Shown here: piece by piece, positions 15,507-26,600 of the stretch
How positions within the stretch are numbered: position 1 is the stretch's first letter
How the letters are laid out: each line of letters opens with the position of its first letter
Assembly (NCBI GenBank): GCA_032095175.1
Contig: DAMCZI010000012.1
Span: 1 to 64,000 of the forward strand
DNA length: 64,000 nt
DNA from: DAMCZI01 sp032095175
GTDB taxonomy: Bacteria > Bacillota > Clostridia > Clostridiales > Caloramatoraceae
Reading direction: 5' to 3'
Made by a program: the position numbers and the translations under genes
The notes under the pieces: model-generated
Database searches by the model: none
Told to the model about the DNA's origin: nothing
Seen by the model: only the letters and a program-made list of their open reading frames with translations

Positions 15507-17376
15507 GTTTACTTATATAGCGGCCTATATCCTATGTATATATATAATATCTCTTTCTGCAATGACAGGTTATGATATCATAAGGTATAGATATTGTTTT
15601 CAGGACAAACCATATTTTCATAGTTCAGAATTTAAAAGTGAACTCGACAGGTTTATGATGGATGTCTTGGATGTATATCAACATTCAGCTAATCCTAGTA
15701 AATATGCAGAATTAAAGTCATCTGTTGAGAGTAGAAAAGATATTAAATATTATATATTGGATAAAAAAAATAATACAACCTATACAAATATAAAGAGTAT
15801 ATCTAATATTAATGACTATATAAAAGCTAAATCCTTGTTTAACATAAAGTTTCCCACTAATAATGCAAAAGGTTCCTACCAATGGTTTGTTAGTTCATCG
15901 TTTAAAGATTCAGGTTTTGAAGGGTATTTTATTATTCCAAATGATACAGGTGCTTACAGTGAACTAAGCAAAAGAATTGAATTTTATAATGATATAAAAA
16001 TAAGAATTTCTAAGGAAGTACCTATTTTTATTGCATCACTTATTATTGGTTTAACATTATTTTGGTTTTTAGAGAATAACAGGTCTACTGCATTAGAAAT
16101 TTCCTTCATTAAAAAGATTAAAAGATTATATAAAAGAATACCCTTTGACTTAAGAGCTGCTCTATTTATTTTTTATATCTTTATGTTTGCAGTTTTGCTG
16201 GATAATACAGTTTTATTTGCTGAACCATTTTTTTTGAATAAACTTATGATACTTTCCACTACAGTCATGTTCCTCCTGTGTCTTATACCTAACATAAGAG
16301 AAACTGTACGACTTTTGAAAAACAAAGAGAATCTTAAATCTGAATGGGGTGAAAGCTTAATTCATAAATTCTCTATATTTACCAGGGAATTATTTATCAT
16401 TAGGGATATAGCTCTTAAAACTATTGTGATTATTATTCTGGGTATATCCTTTATTATGATATCCTCAGACGAATTTATAATACTTGAATTAGCTTATATT
16501 ATATTTGTCCCTTATTATATTATCAAAAATGTTGGATATCTAAACAAGATACTTAATGGCACTGAAGAAATATCCTCAGGAAATTTAAATTATTCAATAG
16601 AGGAAAAAGGTAAGGGGCATATGTCACAATTAGCCCATAACATAAACAATATGAGAAGCAGCTTTAAGAACTCTCTTGAAAGCGAAATGAAAAGCGAACG
16701 TTTTAAATCAGAGCTTATAACCAATGTATCCCATGACCTTAGAACTCCTCTTACTTCTATAATTAATTATATCAATTTATTAAAGAAGGAAGACTTATCA
16801 AAGGAGGAGATAGATGGCTATATCAGTGTTGTTGACAGAAAAGCTCAAAGACTTAAAGTGCTAATAGATGATCTTTTTGAAGCATCTAAAATGGCAAGTG
16901 GGGCAGTGGAATTAGATATAGAGAAGGTTGATATTGTTTCTTTGTTAAATCAAGCTGTCGGAGAACTTGATGAAAAGATTAAAAATTCTTCCCTAACATT
17001 TAGGGTCAATACATCAAAACCCCACATATATTTAGAGCTTGATGGTAAAAAAACCTGGAGGGTATTCGAGAATTTAATAGGTAACATCTTAAAATACTCC
17101 CAACCAAACACAAGAGTATATATAGATATGTTGGAAGAGGATAGTTCCGTTATAATTACAATGAAAAACATATCATCCTACGAATTAAACTTTGATACCG
17201 AAGAGATTTTTGAAAGGTTCAAGAGAGGAGATAAATCCAGAAATACAGAAGGCTCCGGCCTAGGACTTGCAATAGCAAAGAGTATTGTAGAACTCCACCA
17301 TGGCAAACTGTCAATTGAAATTGATGGAGACCTTTTTAAAGTAATAGTTGAGCTGCCAAAGCAGGTATTAATATAA
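15496..17376 (+). CDS. Sensor histidine kinase
   Basis: A 626-residue membrane kinase. It has an N-terminal span, an extracytoplasmic sensor region (about residues 30-175), a further span near 180, then several more spans (about 220-350), which is more than in a simple two-span kinase. A HAMP-like linker (LNGTEEISSGNLNYSI) leads to the phosphoacceptor His413 in NVSHDLRTPLTS. The ATPase region has NLIGNILKYSQP and GSGLGLAIAKSIVELH. The TTG at 15496 is chosen because SD-like GGAT lies seven bases upstream; TTG 15484 is an alternative. It partners with the overlapping response regulator. Confidence 0.9.
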   Translation: MKNKFTYIAAYILCIYIISLSAMTGYDIIRYRYCFQDKPYFHSSEFKSELDRFMMDVLDVYQHSANPSKYAELKSSVESRKDIKYYILDKKNNTTYTNIKSISNINDYIKAKSLFNIKFPTNNAKGSYQWFVSSSFKDSGFEGYFIIPNDTGAYSELSKRIEFYNDIKIRISKEVPIFIASLIIGLTLFWFLENNRSTALEISFIKKIKRLYKRIPFDLRAALFIFYIFMFAVLLDNTVLFAEPFFLNKLMILSTTVMFLLCLIPNIRETVRLLKNKENLKSEWGESLIHKFSIFTRELFIIRDIALKTIVIIILGISFIMISSDEFIILELAYIIFVPYYIIKNVGYLNKILNGTEEISSGNLNYSIEEKGKGHMSQLAHNINNMRSSFKNSLESEMKSERFKSELITNVSHDLRTPLTSIINYINLLKKEDLSKEEIDGYISVVDRKAQRLKVLIDDLFEASKMASGAVELDIEKVDIVSLLNQAVGELDEKIKNSSLTFRVNTSKPHIYLELDGKKTWRVFENLIGNILKYSQPNTRVYIDMLEEDSSVIITMKNISSYELNFDTEEIFERFKRGDKSRNTEGSGLGLAIAKSIVELHHGKLSIEIDGDLFKVIVELPKQVLI

Positions 17377-17413
17377 ATAAGTACCGGGTACCAATCGTGC
17401 AGCACAAAACAAC

Positions 17414-17445
17414 TCCTGCCTGGTGTTCAACCTGACAGGAGTCTT
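17414..17445 (+). terminator. Terminator after the kinase gene
   Basis: ACTCCTG-CC-TGGTGTTCAACCTGACAGGAGT forms a stem of ACTCCTG with CAGGAGT and inner CC/GG pairs, followed by CTTCATTTT. Confidence 0.7.
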
Positions 17446-17531
17446 CATTTTATATGATAAAATATAATCATTAATCACTGGTACCTTTCAACTTATTATG
17501 GATTAATTTATTTAACTATGTCTGCTTAAGG

Positions 17532-17771
17532 CTATGTCTTGCCTTTAAATAGATGCTCCTTAATTTTCTCAACATCGTTTCTTACTTCTTCAATAATGTT
17601 TAACTTTTCCTTAAGCTGTGATATTATCTCCTGATAGTTTTTTTCGCGTTCCTCCTGCTTTAAGTCTCTCTTTTCCTGGTTTCTTAGGATGTAAAAAATC
17701 AGCGCGACTGATAATGCTGCCCAAATACCCTGGGATGCCGCTATTTTTAATAATTCGCTTTCTATTTTCAT
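17532..17771 (-). CDS. uviB: BhlA/UviB-family holin-like protein
   Basis: A 79-residue protein with one N-terminal transmembrane segment (SQGIWAALSVALIFYILR, about residues 13-30) and a highly charged helical tail (KRDLKQEEREKNYQEI onwards, then KLNIIEEVRNDVEKIKEHL). This is the layout of BhlA/UviB proteins, small phage- or plasmid-derived holin-like peptides linked to bacteriocin or toxin release. The ATG at 17771 lies close behind AGGGGG. It is 13 bp downstream of a UviA-like sigma factor gene, exactly as in the uviAB module of clostridial bacteriocin plasmids. No toxin or bacteriocin gene is adjacent. Confidence 0.82.
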   Translation of the reverse strand: MKIESELLKIAASQGIWAALSVALIFYILRNQEKRDLKQEEREKNYQEIISQLKEKLNIIEEVRNDVEKIKEHLFKGKT

Positions 17772-17783
17772 CACCCCCTAACC

Positions 17784-18314
17784 TTAAAACATGGAACATA
17801 AGTGTTTCCTTAGTTTTTTTAATGCCTTACGTTTCGCTTTATTCACCCCCTGTCTTGATATATTTAATTCTTTTGCTATTTCTGCTTCAGTATAATCATC
17901 GAAAAAGATCCCTTTTATAACTATTCTTTGGCGCTTCGGCAGGTTGTCCAGTAACTGCCTTACAGCAATACCTTCAACCATTTCAGATGTTGAATCCTCC
18001 CCTGCTATATCTGGGTTAAGCTGAACTTCAATCTTATAAATTGCAGAATGCCTTTTGGAAAGATATATGTATCTATTTTTAATAGCTGTATTAATATATC
18101 CTATTATGCACTCATCCCTTAACATAGATGGATTTCCACCAATTGGAATTTTATACACTGTTTCTATAAGACAAATTATCAAATCTGTATCCGCCCCATC
18201 ATAATTTAATCTCCTTTTATACTTTTTAATAAGCGGGGTAAATTTCTCGATTATTTCTAATAAAGCCTCCTTATCGCCAGTCTGTGCATTTGCAGCCATC
18301 TCCCACAATTTCAT
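17784..18314 (-). CDS. uviA: UviA/TcdR-type alternative sigma factor
   Basis: A 176-residue sigma factor of the group that controls clostridial toxin and bacteriocin genes (TcdR, BotR, TetR of C. tetani, UviA). The N-terminal half contains a region-2-like helix bundle (EALLEIIEKFTPLIKKYKRRLNYDGADTDLIICL). The C-terminal region 4 is clear: LPKRQRIVIKGIFFDDYTEAEIAKELNISRQGVNKAKRKALKKLRK (helix-turn-helix about 140-165). AGGGGAG precedes the ATG. Known relatives direct RNA polymerase to toxin promoters. Its targets here are unknown; the adjacent uviB is one candidate. Confidence 0.85.
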   Translation of the reverse strand: MKLWEMAANAQTGDKEALLEIIEKFTPLIKKYKRRLNYDGADTDLIICLIETVYKIPIGGNPSMLRDECIIGYINTAIKNRYIYLSKRHSAIYKIEVQLNPDIAGEDSTSEMVEGIAVRQLLDNLPKRQRIVIKGIFFDDYTEAEIAKELNISRQGVNKAKRKALKKLRKHLCSMF

Positions 18315-19004
18315 ATTTATAACTCCCCTGCAAGTTTTCTCATTGCATGTAAATGGTATTCTCTACTCCAATACAACTTTGTTATATCAAATCCATAAGG
18401 CAATAAATAAAAAATCCAGCTGTATAAATTGCATAATGATTCTTACATTTTGAACTCCCAGATAGACACTCAGTAAATTTTTTCTTAAGGTATTCCTGGA
18501 ATAATAAAATGTAATGGTAGTCTTACAATTTATATAGCTGATATATTTGTTAAACTAATATTATCACAATTGCAGTGTAATGGAAGATAACCAAATAGTA
18601 AAATTGATATAAATTTAACATTTTTTGTATGATTATTAAACAGAGGACACAGGGGCGACATGTTTAATTAGGAACTTACATACCTCAACATATTTATAAA
18701 TTTCTTTTAAAAATTTGTTGATTTATTTTATATATAGGTATTAGTTGTATTCTTGATGTTATAACAACAAATAAATTGTCATTTCTTAATGTAAAATTTA
18801 GTTATATAGATGCATTCTTAAAATTACTTTTTCATTAACGTTTACAGTATTCCTACTTACATAGAAGATTAATATATATACTTATACTAAATAAAAAGTA
18901 TTTCTTTAATAAAAAAGCAACCTTCCTTTTGAATTTTTTTATTTTAAAACCCTATATTTGCTTAAATTTGATTTTTTATTTACATAAAAAAACTACCAGG
19001 AAAA
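18315..19004. other. 690-bp AT-rich gene-free region upstream of uviA
   Basis: No gene is convincing on either strand. It contains a long imperfect palindrome of the R2 family (18415-18545) and otherwise very AT-rich DNA. The divergent position before uviA would be the place for a lost toxin or bacteriocin gene, but no coding remnant is visible. Confidence 0.6.
18415..18545. repeat. Degenerate R2-family palindrome
   Basis: CAGCTGTATAAATTGCATAATGA... (18418-) and its imperfect complement ending AATTTATATAGCTG (18543) flank a 50-bp centre. The AAATGTAAGAAT..TTATGCAA block (minus strand) matches the R2 copy in the cysS leader. Confidence 0.5.
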
Positions 19005-19014
19005 TTACCTGGTA
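18991..19014 (-). terminator. Terminator of the EamA transporter gene
   Basis: Minus strand CTACCAGG-TAATTTT-CCTGGTAG followed by seven T residues. The 5' arm overlaps the last codons of the gene. Confidence 0.9.
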
Positions 19015-19910
19015 GATGTTTTACTCTCATTATCTGTACTTTTTCTTTCATAGCTTACAAGATAAACTGCTGCAACAACCGTTATCCCTCCTATAACCTG
19101 CTTTATTCCTATCCTCTCACCCAGTACAAAATAGCTTGTTATAACCGTAATTAGTGGAAGTACATTCATAAACATTGAGGTAAGAGATACTCCCAGGTTC
19201 TCCATGGAATAAACATACAGAAAGTTTGCAAGGGCAGAACATATTATTCCAAGGAAAAGTACATTCAGAATAATTGGTGTTGTTACTCTGCTCCAATCGG
19301 TTTTCTCTATAAACATAGAGGGTATAAGGGTGATTGTCCCAAAAATCATCTGATAAAATGCAACTGCAAGTTCAGAATACTTTTTGGTAAGAGGTTTTGT
19401 TAAAAAGCTATAAACAACCCATGATACAGCTGCACCCAGCATAAATAGATATCCAGCAAAGCTTCCTCCCATTTCATTTACATTGGCATTTACTACTAAA
19501 CAAACTCCAAAAACAGAAAACAATACCCCTATTATCTTCATTAGGTTTAGCTTGTATCCAAATGCAATGGCATCAACTATAACTGTTAACACAGGAAGTA
19601 TAGCAATTATTATAGCTGCCGTCGAAGCTGTTGTCAGCTTAACACCTGTATTTTCAAAATAGAAATAAAGAGTTAGTCCAAAAATACCACTTATAATCAT
19701 CCTTGGAAAGTCTTCCTTTTCAAGTTTTGTCTTTGGCTCCTTCAGCTTAAATGCAACAAATAGTATTATTGATGCAAGCACGAATCTTAAAAAAGAGAGT
19801 GTCATAGGTGGCAGTACATCCACTGCCACCTTTATACTTAAAAATGATATTCCCCATACAACAGTTGTAAACAATATAGCAATAAATGCAAGTGTTCTTT
19901 TATTTCCCAT
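19005..19910 (-). CDS. EamA/DMT-family transporter
   Basis: A 301-residue inner-membrane protein with ten predicted spans arranged as two EamA repeats (about residues 8-140 and 150-285). The characteristic start TLAFIAILFTTVVWGISFLSIKVAV and the repeat-2 motifs SMENLGVSLTSMFMNVLPLITVITSYFVLGE are plain. The family exports or imports small metabolites such as amino acids or nucleosides. GGAGG before the ATG at 19910 selects this start. The gene begins 11 bp after addA ends, so it may be transcribed with addBA, but a functional link is unlikely. Confidence 0.9.
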   Translation of the reverse strand: MGNKRTLAFIAILFTTVVWGISFLSIKVAVDVLPPMTLSFLRFVLASIILFVAFKLKEPKTKLEKEDFPRMIISGIFGLTLYFYFENTGVKLTTASTAAIIIAILPVLTVIVDAIAFGYKLNLMKIIGVLFSVFGVCLVVNANVNEMGGSFAGYLFMLGAAVSWVVYSFLTKPLTKKYSELAVAFYQMIFGTITLIPSMFIEKTDWSRVTTPIILNVLFLGIICSALANFLYVYSMENLGVSLTSMFMNVLPLITVITSYFVLGERIGIKQVIGGITVVAAVYLVSYERKSTDNESKTSTR

Positions 19911-19921
19911 TACATCCTCCA

Positions 19922-22900
19922 TTAATACTCAAGTATTTCTCCACTGTAAAAGAGATAAATATATTTTTCAACTACCTTTTTTCCTGTCATTCTCTCAAGT
20001 GCCTTTGTATAATATTCAATCTGTGTCCTGTATCTTTCCTTTATAGAGTCTATGTTTTTAGGATTTGTGTAGTCTGTTTTATAATCTATAAGGACTATTC
20101 CATCCTCAGTTTCAAAATAGCAGTCTATTATACCTTGAAGAAGAATTGGCTCATTACCATACACATCCTCAGGCAGTTCCTTATAAACCTCTGTGCTCTT
20201 AAGCTTTATATAGAAAGGTACCTCCCTTTTTACATTAAGGGATTTTAACATTCTTTCACCAAGCTCTGACTTAAAGAATCCCTCTATTCTGTCTATATCA
20301 ACAACCTCTGCCTGGGTTTCCGTAATCATCTCCCATGATATCATAGTTTTAATCTGTTCTTGTATTCCTTCCCTTGAACCTGCTTTATCCAAGTTAAGAT
20401 GCTGCATCACAAGGTGTGTTATGGTACCTCTTTCAGCAGGAGTTATGTCCTTTTTCTTATCCATGAATCCGGGTCTTTTTACAATTGGGGGCATGAACAC
20501 AGGAATTGAAAACTCATCCTCTAATTCTGAATTAAACCTTCTTTTAAGTTCAGTAACTGTAAGCTTCGCAGGAAGCCTTGAAGATTCTGAATATCCGTAC
20601 TTCCATTGAAGTCTTCTTATAATCTCATCTTTGTATTTGCTCTTCTGGTCATCCTTATCAGCATTTTCATCGGATTTATCATTATCCTCAATCTTATCTT
20701 TTTTCAGTATATCATCCTTTGTCCAAAAATGTACATTCCACCTTGAATCATCGTTTATTAACAGGTCAGGGCTTGTAAACTCAGCATCTCCAATTTCCCT
20801 TAGATTCTCACACTCAGCGTGCTTCATTATAGCTTCACATATCCAATCCAGATAGCTCTTTCCTGTATATATGTTATACTCCGGAACTTTTTGAGAACCA
20901 TCTCCCAAAACACTTGCCCAGTTTGCTGCTGATTTCTTTACATCACTTATTGAGCCTGTAATTATAAGCTTTTCCTTTGCTCTCGTAAATGCAACATAGA
21001 GTATTCTCATTTCCTCAGATAGATTTTCAAGCTTTATCCTTCTTTTTAGAGCCTGCTTTGGTATTGAAGGATATGCAATTCTTCTTACAAAGTCTACATA
21101 GTCAGGCCCAAAGCCCAGTTCATGGTGAAGAAGAATGCTGTTTGTCATATCCCTAAGATTAAATCTCTTTCCGCAGCCACAAAGCATTACAACAGGGAAC
21201 TCCAATCCTTTACTCTTATGGATACTCATTATTCTAACTACATTTTCATTTTCTCCAAGTATCTTAGCACTTCCCATGTCTCCACTACTTCTTTTTAATC
21301 TGTTTATGAAGTTTATAAAATTAAATAATCCCCTATAGCTTGTACTTTCGTACTGTTTTGCTCTTTCAAAAAGAAGCCTTAGGTTTGCCTGTCTTTGTAT
21401 TCCTCCAGGCATCGCACCTGAATAAGCATAGTATCCCGTCTCAGTATAGAGATACCATATAAATTCATCCGTAGACATATGAAGGGATTTATTTCTCCAC
21501 TTCCTTACGTGTTGAAGAAACTGATTTGCCCTTCCTCCAAGTTCATCATCAACATTAGATCTTTTCTCTAGAGCTTCAAATATATAGCCTTCACTATCCG
21601 ATAGCCTTATATCTATTATCTCCTCTTCGCTGAAGCCTCCAATTGGAGAACGAAGAACGGAAAGGAGTGGAATGTCCTGCATTGGGTTGTCTATTATCTG
21701 AAGAAGGGACATTATAGTTTTAACCTCTATCGTGTCAAAATATCCTGTTCCCGTATCTGCATATACAGGTATTCCCTCAAGCATAAGCTCCTCCATAAAT
21801 ACAGGTGCTCCTGTTGAAGTTGCACGCATGAGTATTACTATGTCTCTGTATTCAAGGGGTCTGTAGCCCTTAAGATTTTTATCAAAGACCTTAAATAGCT
21901 TCTCATCCTTTGGATTTAAAAGCTGTTTTATCCTTTTTGCAACAAGCCTTGCCTCAACCTGTACAGAATCTAGGTCCTCCTCCTCCTCTTCATCTATAAC
22001 TTCTTCTTCCTCAGAGAAAGTAGCCTCCTCTGCTTCACCCTTTTCTATTATGTGAACCTCAATTGGTCCTCCTATTTCAGCAGTTTCTTCTTCTAGTACA
22101 GGGTAAGTTGCACCAAGATTTAAGGATTCCTTTTCGTCATATTCTAGTTCACCAATATTTAAGGACATTATCTCCTTGAATATATAGTTTGTGGCGTTTA
22201 TTATTTCACTCCTGCTTCTAAAGTTTTTGTAGAGGAGTATCTTCATGCTTCTATGACCATCCTCCTCTGGGTAGGAGTTATATTTATCTAGGAAAAGCTC
22301 TGGCTTTGCCTGTCTGAATCTATATATACTCTGCTTAACGTCACCAACCATAAACATGTTTGGATTTGGGCTGTCCTTTTTAGATACTGTGCTTAATATA
22401 ACCTCCTGAACAAGGTTGCTATCCTGATACTCATCAACAAGTATCTCTTCAAACCTTTCACGCAGTTCATCAGCTGCCTTTGATGGTTTTCCCTCCTCAT
22501 TAATCAGTATATCAAGGCAGAAGTGCTCGATATCGTTAAAATCTATTAATCCCTTTTCCCTCTTCTTCCCCTGGAAATTTAAATCAAATGCCATTACAAG
22601 TTCTGAAAGACTTTTCATCAGTGGATAAAGAGTCTCTATTTCTTCTCTAATATCATTTTCATCCTCTGCAAATATGTCTTCAGCTATTGAGTTTATCCCG
22701 TCCTTAACCTTTTTTCTTATCTCCTTAACCTTTTCCTGCTTATCCTTGTCTCCGTCCTTTCCGCATCTTCCAAGTTTTTCAAAGCTTATATTAGAAAATG
22801 CCTCACAAAGGCTCTGCCATCCATTATTACAGGAGGATATAAGCTGGTTTACAAGAGAAACATCGCTGTTTACAGCTGACATATATCCATCTATGGTAGG

Positions 22901-23629
22901 TTCCCTCTTGACTATATCAAGGGCTCTGTTTGCCATGCTTGATATTCCTGAAAGCTCTATCCTAACACTATGAGTTATTACCTCTGCCCATTTGGATTTT
23001 CCAAAGTCAAAATTCTCATCCACATTAAACATGTCTGCCATTTGAGCAAGCCATTTATAAGGCCATGGAGTACTCTTTGAATATTCATAAAGCCTTAAAA
23101 CCATTTCCTGAAGGGCAGTATCATCTCTACTTCCTCCATAGCATTCAACAAGCTTTAAGAAATCCTCCCTGTCCTCTTCATCATATTTTTCCTCAAAAAG
23201 CTCCTCTAGTGACTCCTGCTTTAAAAGTGTTGCTTCTGTTTCATCTGCAATTCTAAAATTGGGGTCAAGGTCTATTAAATGAAAGTTATTTCGAATTACA
23301 TTAAGACAGAAGGAGTGTATTGTTGTTATGCTGGATTTGTTTAAAAGAGCCAGCTGCCTTTGAAGGTTTTTAGAATCGGGATTTTTATCTATTTCCTGGG
23401 AAATAGCATCCCCTATTCTTTCCCTCATTTCAGAAGCTGCAGCATTTGTAAAGGTAACAACAAGGAGTTTATCTATATCAACTGGATCTTTAGAATCTGT
23501 TATCTTGTTTATAATTCTCTGTACTAGAACTGCAGTCTTACCTGCTCCTGCTGCTGCTGCAACAAGAAGATTCCTTCCTCTTGTGTCTATTGCTCTTTTT
23601 TGTTCAGGGGTCCATTTTGTATCACTCAT
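19922..23629 (-). CDS. addA: ATP-dependent helicase/nuclease subunit A
   Basis: Catalytic helicase-nuclease subunit of AddAB, the Firmicute counterpart of RecBCD that resects double-strand breaks. The 1235-residue protein has the UvrD-type helicase motifs: QKRAID (Q motif), AAAGAGKTAVLVQRI (Walker A, about residue 27), LVDEYQDSN (Walker B), VGDVKQSIYRFR and VRIMSIHKSKGLEFPVV (motif V), LYVAFTRAKEKL (VI). The C-terminal nuclease motif is VLIDYKTDY (about 1180). An acidic insert (EEEEVIDEEEEEDLD) lies near residue 530. GGAGG precedes the ATG at 23629; the first eight bases overlap addB. Confidence 0.97.
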   Translation of the reverse strand: MSDTKWTPEQKRAIDTRGRNLLVAAAAGAGKTAVLVQRIINKITDSKDPVDIDKLLVVTFTNAAASEMRERIGDAISQEIDKNPDSKNLQRQLALLNKSSITTIHSFCLNVIRNNFHLIDLDPNFRIADETEATLLKQESLEELFEEKYDEEDREDFLKLVECYGGSRDDTALQEMVLRLYEYSKSTPWPYKWLAQMADMFNVDENFDFGKSKWAEVITHSVRIELSGISSMANRALDIVKREPTIDGYMSAVNSDVSLVNQLISSCNNGWQSLCEAFSNISFEKLGRCGKDGDKDKQEKVKEIRKKVKDGINSIAEDIFAEDENDIREEIETLYPLMKSLSELVMAFDLNFQGKKREKGLIDFNDIEHFCLDILINEEGKPSKAADELRERFEEILVDEYQDSNLVQEVILSTVSKKDSPNPNMFMVGDVKQSIYRFRQAKPELFLDKYNSYPEEDGHRSMKILLYKNFRSRSEIINATNYIFKEIMSLNIGELEYDEKESLNLGATYPVLEEETAEIGGPIEVHIIEKGEAEEATFSEEEEVIDEEEEEDLDSVQVEARLVAKRIKQLLNPKDEKLFKVFDKNLKGYRPLEYRDIVILMRATSTGAPVFMEELMLEGIPVYADTGTGYFDTIEVKTIMSLLQIIDNPMQDIPLLSVLRSPIGGFSEEEIIDIRLSDSEGYIFEALEKRSNVDDELGGRANQFLQHVRKWRNKSLHMSTDEFIWYLYTETGYYAYSGAMPGGIQRQANLRLLFERAKQYESTSYRGLFNFINFINRLKRSSGDMGSAKILGENENVVRIMSIHKSKGLEFPVVMLCGCGKRFNLRDMTNSILLHHELGFGPDYVDFVRRIAYPSIPKQALKRRIKLENLSEEMRILYVAFTRAKEKLIITGSISDVKKSAANWASVLGDGSQKVPEYNIYTGKSYLDWICEAIMKHAECENLREIGDAEFTSPDLLINDDSRWNVHFWTKDDILKKDKIEDNDKSDENADKDDQKSKYKDEIIRRLQWKYGYSESSRLPAKLTVTELKRRFNSELEDEFSIPVFMPPIVKRPGFMDKKKDITPAERGTITHLVMQHLNLDKAGSREGIQEQIKTMISWEMITETQAEVVDIDRIEGFFKSELGERMLKSLNVKREVPFYIKLKSTEVYKELPEDVYGNEPILLQGIIDCYFETEDGIVLIDYKTDYTNPKNIDSIKERYRTQIEYYTKALERMTGKKVVEKYIYLFYSGEILEY

Positions 23630-26600
23630 TGCCACCACCTCCATTCATGATAAGCTTCCATAGTTCATCATCCTTCATATCCCTAATAGTTCTGTATTTG
23701 TTATCCCCTATGCTTGTATCAAACTGGCATATTGACGAAAACTTACAGTAGCTGCAGGGTGTTTCCTTCTTCTTTTTATAGGGTGATATCTCAATGTTCC
23801 CCTCTGCCATATCCTCACAGAGCTCTCCTAGCTTTCTTCTTACATGCCCTCTTAAGTGTTCAAACTGCTCAAGATTTGCAGCAGAGGATCTTCCAAGGCT
23901 TCCGTCCTTATTTATCCTTGCAGGAATTATTGTTGAATCACCATCTATTTCTCTATCCATTTCCTTTATTACATCAACATCAGCAAGAAGGAGTCCCTTC
24001 ATTTTAAGCTTTTTCATTATCTGCCTTTCAATCTCCTCGTCTAATATCTCACCCTTGCTCTTTATAATCGGGTCATCTATCTTAAAGTATAAAACTCCTG
24101 CTGGAAGATATTTTTTATCCTCCCTCTGAGAAAGCATTGCATCAAGATAAACAAGAAGCTGTATTGAAAGTCCATTATATACATCAGACAGGTTAAATGC
24201 CTTATTTCCTGATTTATAGTCAATAATCCTTAGGTATGTGCCATCTTCTGTATCCATCTTGTCTATTCTGTCTATTCTTCCAATAAGGTTTATCTTTTCT
24301 CCAGATGAAAGCTCAATTGTAATAGGAGGGAACTCTCCGTTAACCCCAAAGGCCATTTCATATCCAACAGGCTCAAAGCCGCTCCTTTTTATATGAAGTG
24401 CAACAAGCCATATTGCCCTTGTAAGTATCCTCTTAAGCCTCTCTGTTATATATTTATATCTCTTAGAACTTACAAGTATTGAATCTCCTGATTTATTAAC
24501 TATGTCATCCACAATATTAGATACCCTGTCAATGCACCACTGTCTTTCAACATCTCTCCATCCCATGTTTTCATCCTTAAGCTCCCTGGAGAACCTGTCC
24601 ATAACCTCATGCATAAAGCTTCCTACATCCGGGGCACTCATTTCAAATATCTTTCTTTCCCTTGCCTTAAGCCCATACTGTATAAAATATGAGAATGGGC
24701 ACTGTGCATATCTTTCTATCCTCGATACACTGAAGTACATTTCCTTTCCATATAAGCTTCTCACCCTTTTAGGGTTCATAAGCTTAACCTGGTTTGTATA
24801 AGTAAGTCCTGAAAAGATTCTATTACACTTATCTTCCCAGTCCTCCTTTTCCATATACCACCCTTCAACGTCCTTCCAAATTGGGTTTACACCAAGTCCA
24901 TCGTGCTCCATCCTTACAAAGGATACAAGCTCCTTAAAGGTTGCCTTTGGAAGGTTTACAAGACTAAGGTTTTCTTCATCACTGTTTCCTGTAATTATGT
25001 TACTTTTTTCAGCCATTTTAGGGAATATCCTCTTAAGCCTTGATATTATTATGGATGGTCTTAGAGACTTGCCCTCATGGTCTGCAATTGCATAGCTTAT
25101 TCTTAGATATTTACCTGGTGTTGTAAGGGTTCTATAGGTTAAAAATTGCTCCTCAAATACCTTTGACCTTACAGTTGGGGCAAGCTCAACTCCTATATTA
25201 TAAAGGTTTTCACGATCAGTATCGTTTAGTATTCCTTCATCCTTTGGAGAGGATGGGAATATTCCATCGTTTACTCCAACAATATATAGATGGGTTATTG
25301 CATGGCCTCTAACCCTCTCCACACTTCCAACAAGAACCTGGTCTATGGATGGTGGGATAAGTCCTATATCCATCTGTTCTATTCCAGATTGAAGCACCTT
25401 TATAAATTGATCTAAAGCTACCTCTTCATCGCCTGCAACCTCAACCATCTGGTCTAAGAGGTTCATAATCATATTCCATATCTGGTTGTACTCTCCTGAA
25501 AGCTCAAGCTCCCCAGTAGATTTAAAGTAGTCAGAAAGGCTCTCTATTTTATCTGGAATCCCTATATCAAACAGGAATTGATAGAGTGCTTTACACATCT
25601 CTGTAACGTTTTTAGCTCTCTCAATCCTTCTATGGAAGGTGTTTAGAGGAGGCGTTATCTTATTCTTTGCTCTATTTGCAGCATCTATTATATTCTTCTC
25701 ATACTGCGTCATTTCATTATCAAATCCGTAGTTTAATCTATAGTCCCATCTTTCCTCCTGCCATCTTCTGCCCCTTATTCCCTTGGCAAGAACGTAGTTC
25801 TCAAGTATATCAACATCCTCAGCAGCTATATCGATTAGTCCAGTCTTTAAATATCTAAATACTGCTTCATAGCTCCAGTTTTTCGTATATATTTCAAGGG
25901 CAGAAAGTATAAGCATTACTATTGGGCTCTTTGAGATATCCCTCTTTTTGTCTATGAAATGAGGAATCTCATATTCATCGAATATTGCACTAAAGAGCCC
26001 TTCATATCCATCAAGGTCTCCTGTTACAACTGCAATGTCTCTATACCTAATTTTGCAATCCCTAACAAGCCTTACAATATCCCTTGCTGTTTCCTCAACC
26101 TCTGTGTATCTATTTATTGCTTTAAATATACTTATATCCTCAGTTTCCCTGTTATACAGCTTATATGGATAGGAAAATATATGTGCCTCCATATGAGCTA
26201 ATTCAAGGCTTTCCTTAAATCTGTTGTTTCTATTTGAATTAAGGTTAACAGGGGCTTCAATCTTTATTCCATTTTCACCTGCAAGCTTTAAAAACTTTAA
26301 CTGAGTAGACTTAACAGGAGAAAATATATCCGTATCATCCCCCTCAACCCCAAGGCTGTCAGTACAAAGGCAAAGGTTTACCCTGGATGCCTTTCTTAAA
26401 AGCTTTTCTATAACCCCATATTCCTGTGGAGTAAAGCTTGTAAACTCATCAATCCAAATCTCCGCTCCATTAAATTGACTTGATATATCAAGCTTTTGAT
26501 ATAAAAGAGTTAAATCATCCTCACTATCTATATACTTTTCATGGAGTCTTTCATCAAAATTTTTATATATAAGGGCAATATCAGAAAGCTTTGCCCTTAA

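Noticed and set aside
17784..19004. Prophage region around uviAB
   Set aside because: No integrase, terminase, capsid or tail genes are seen on either side.
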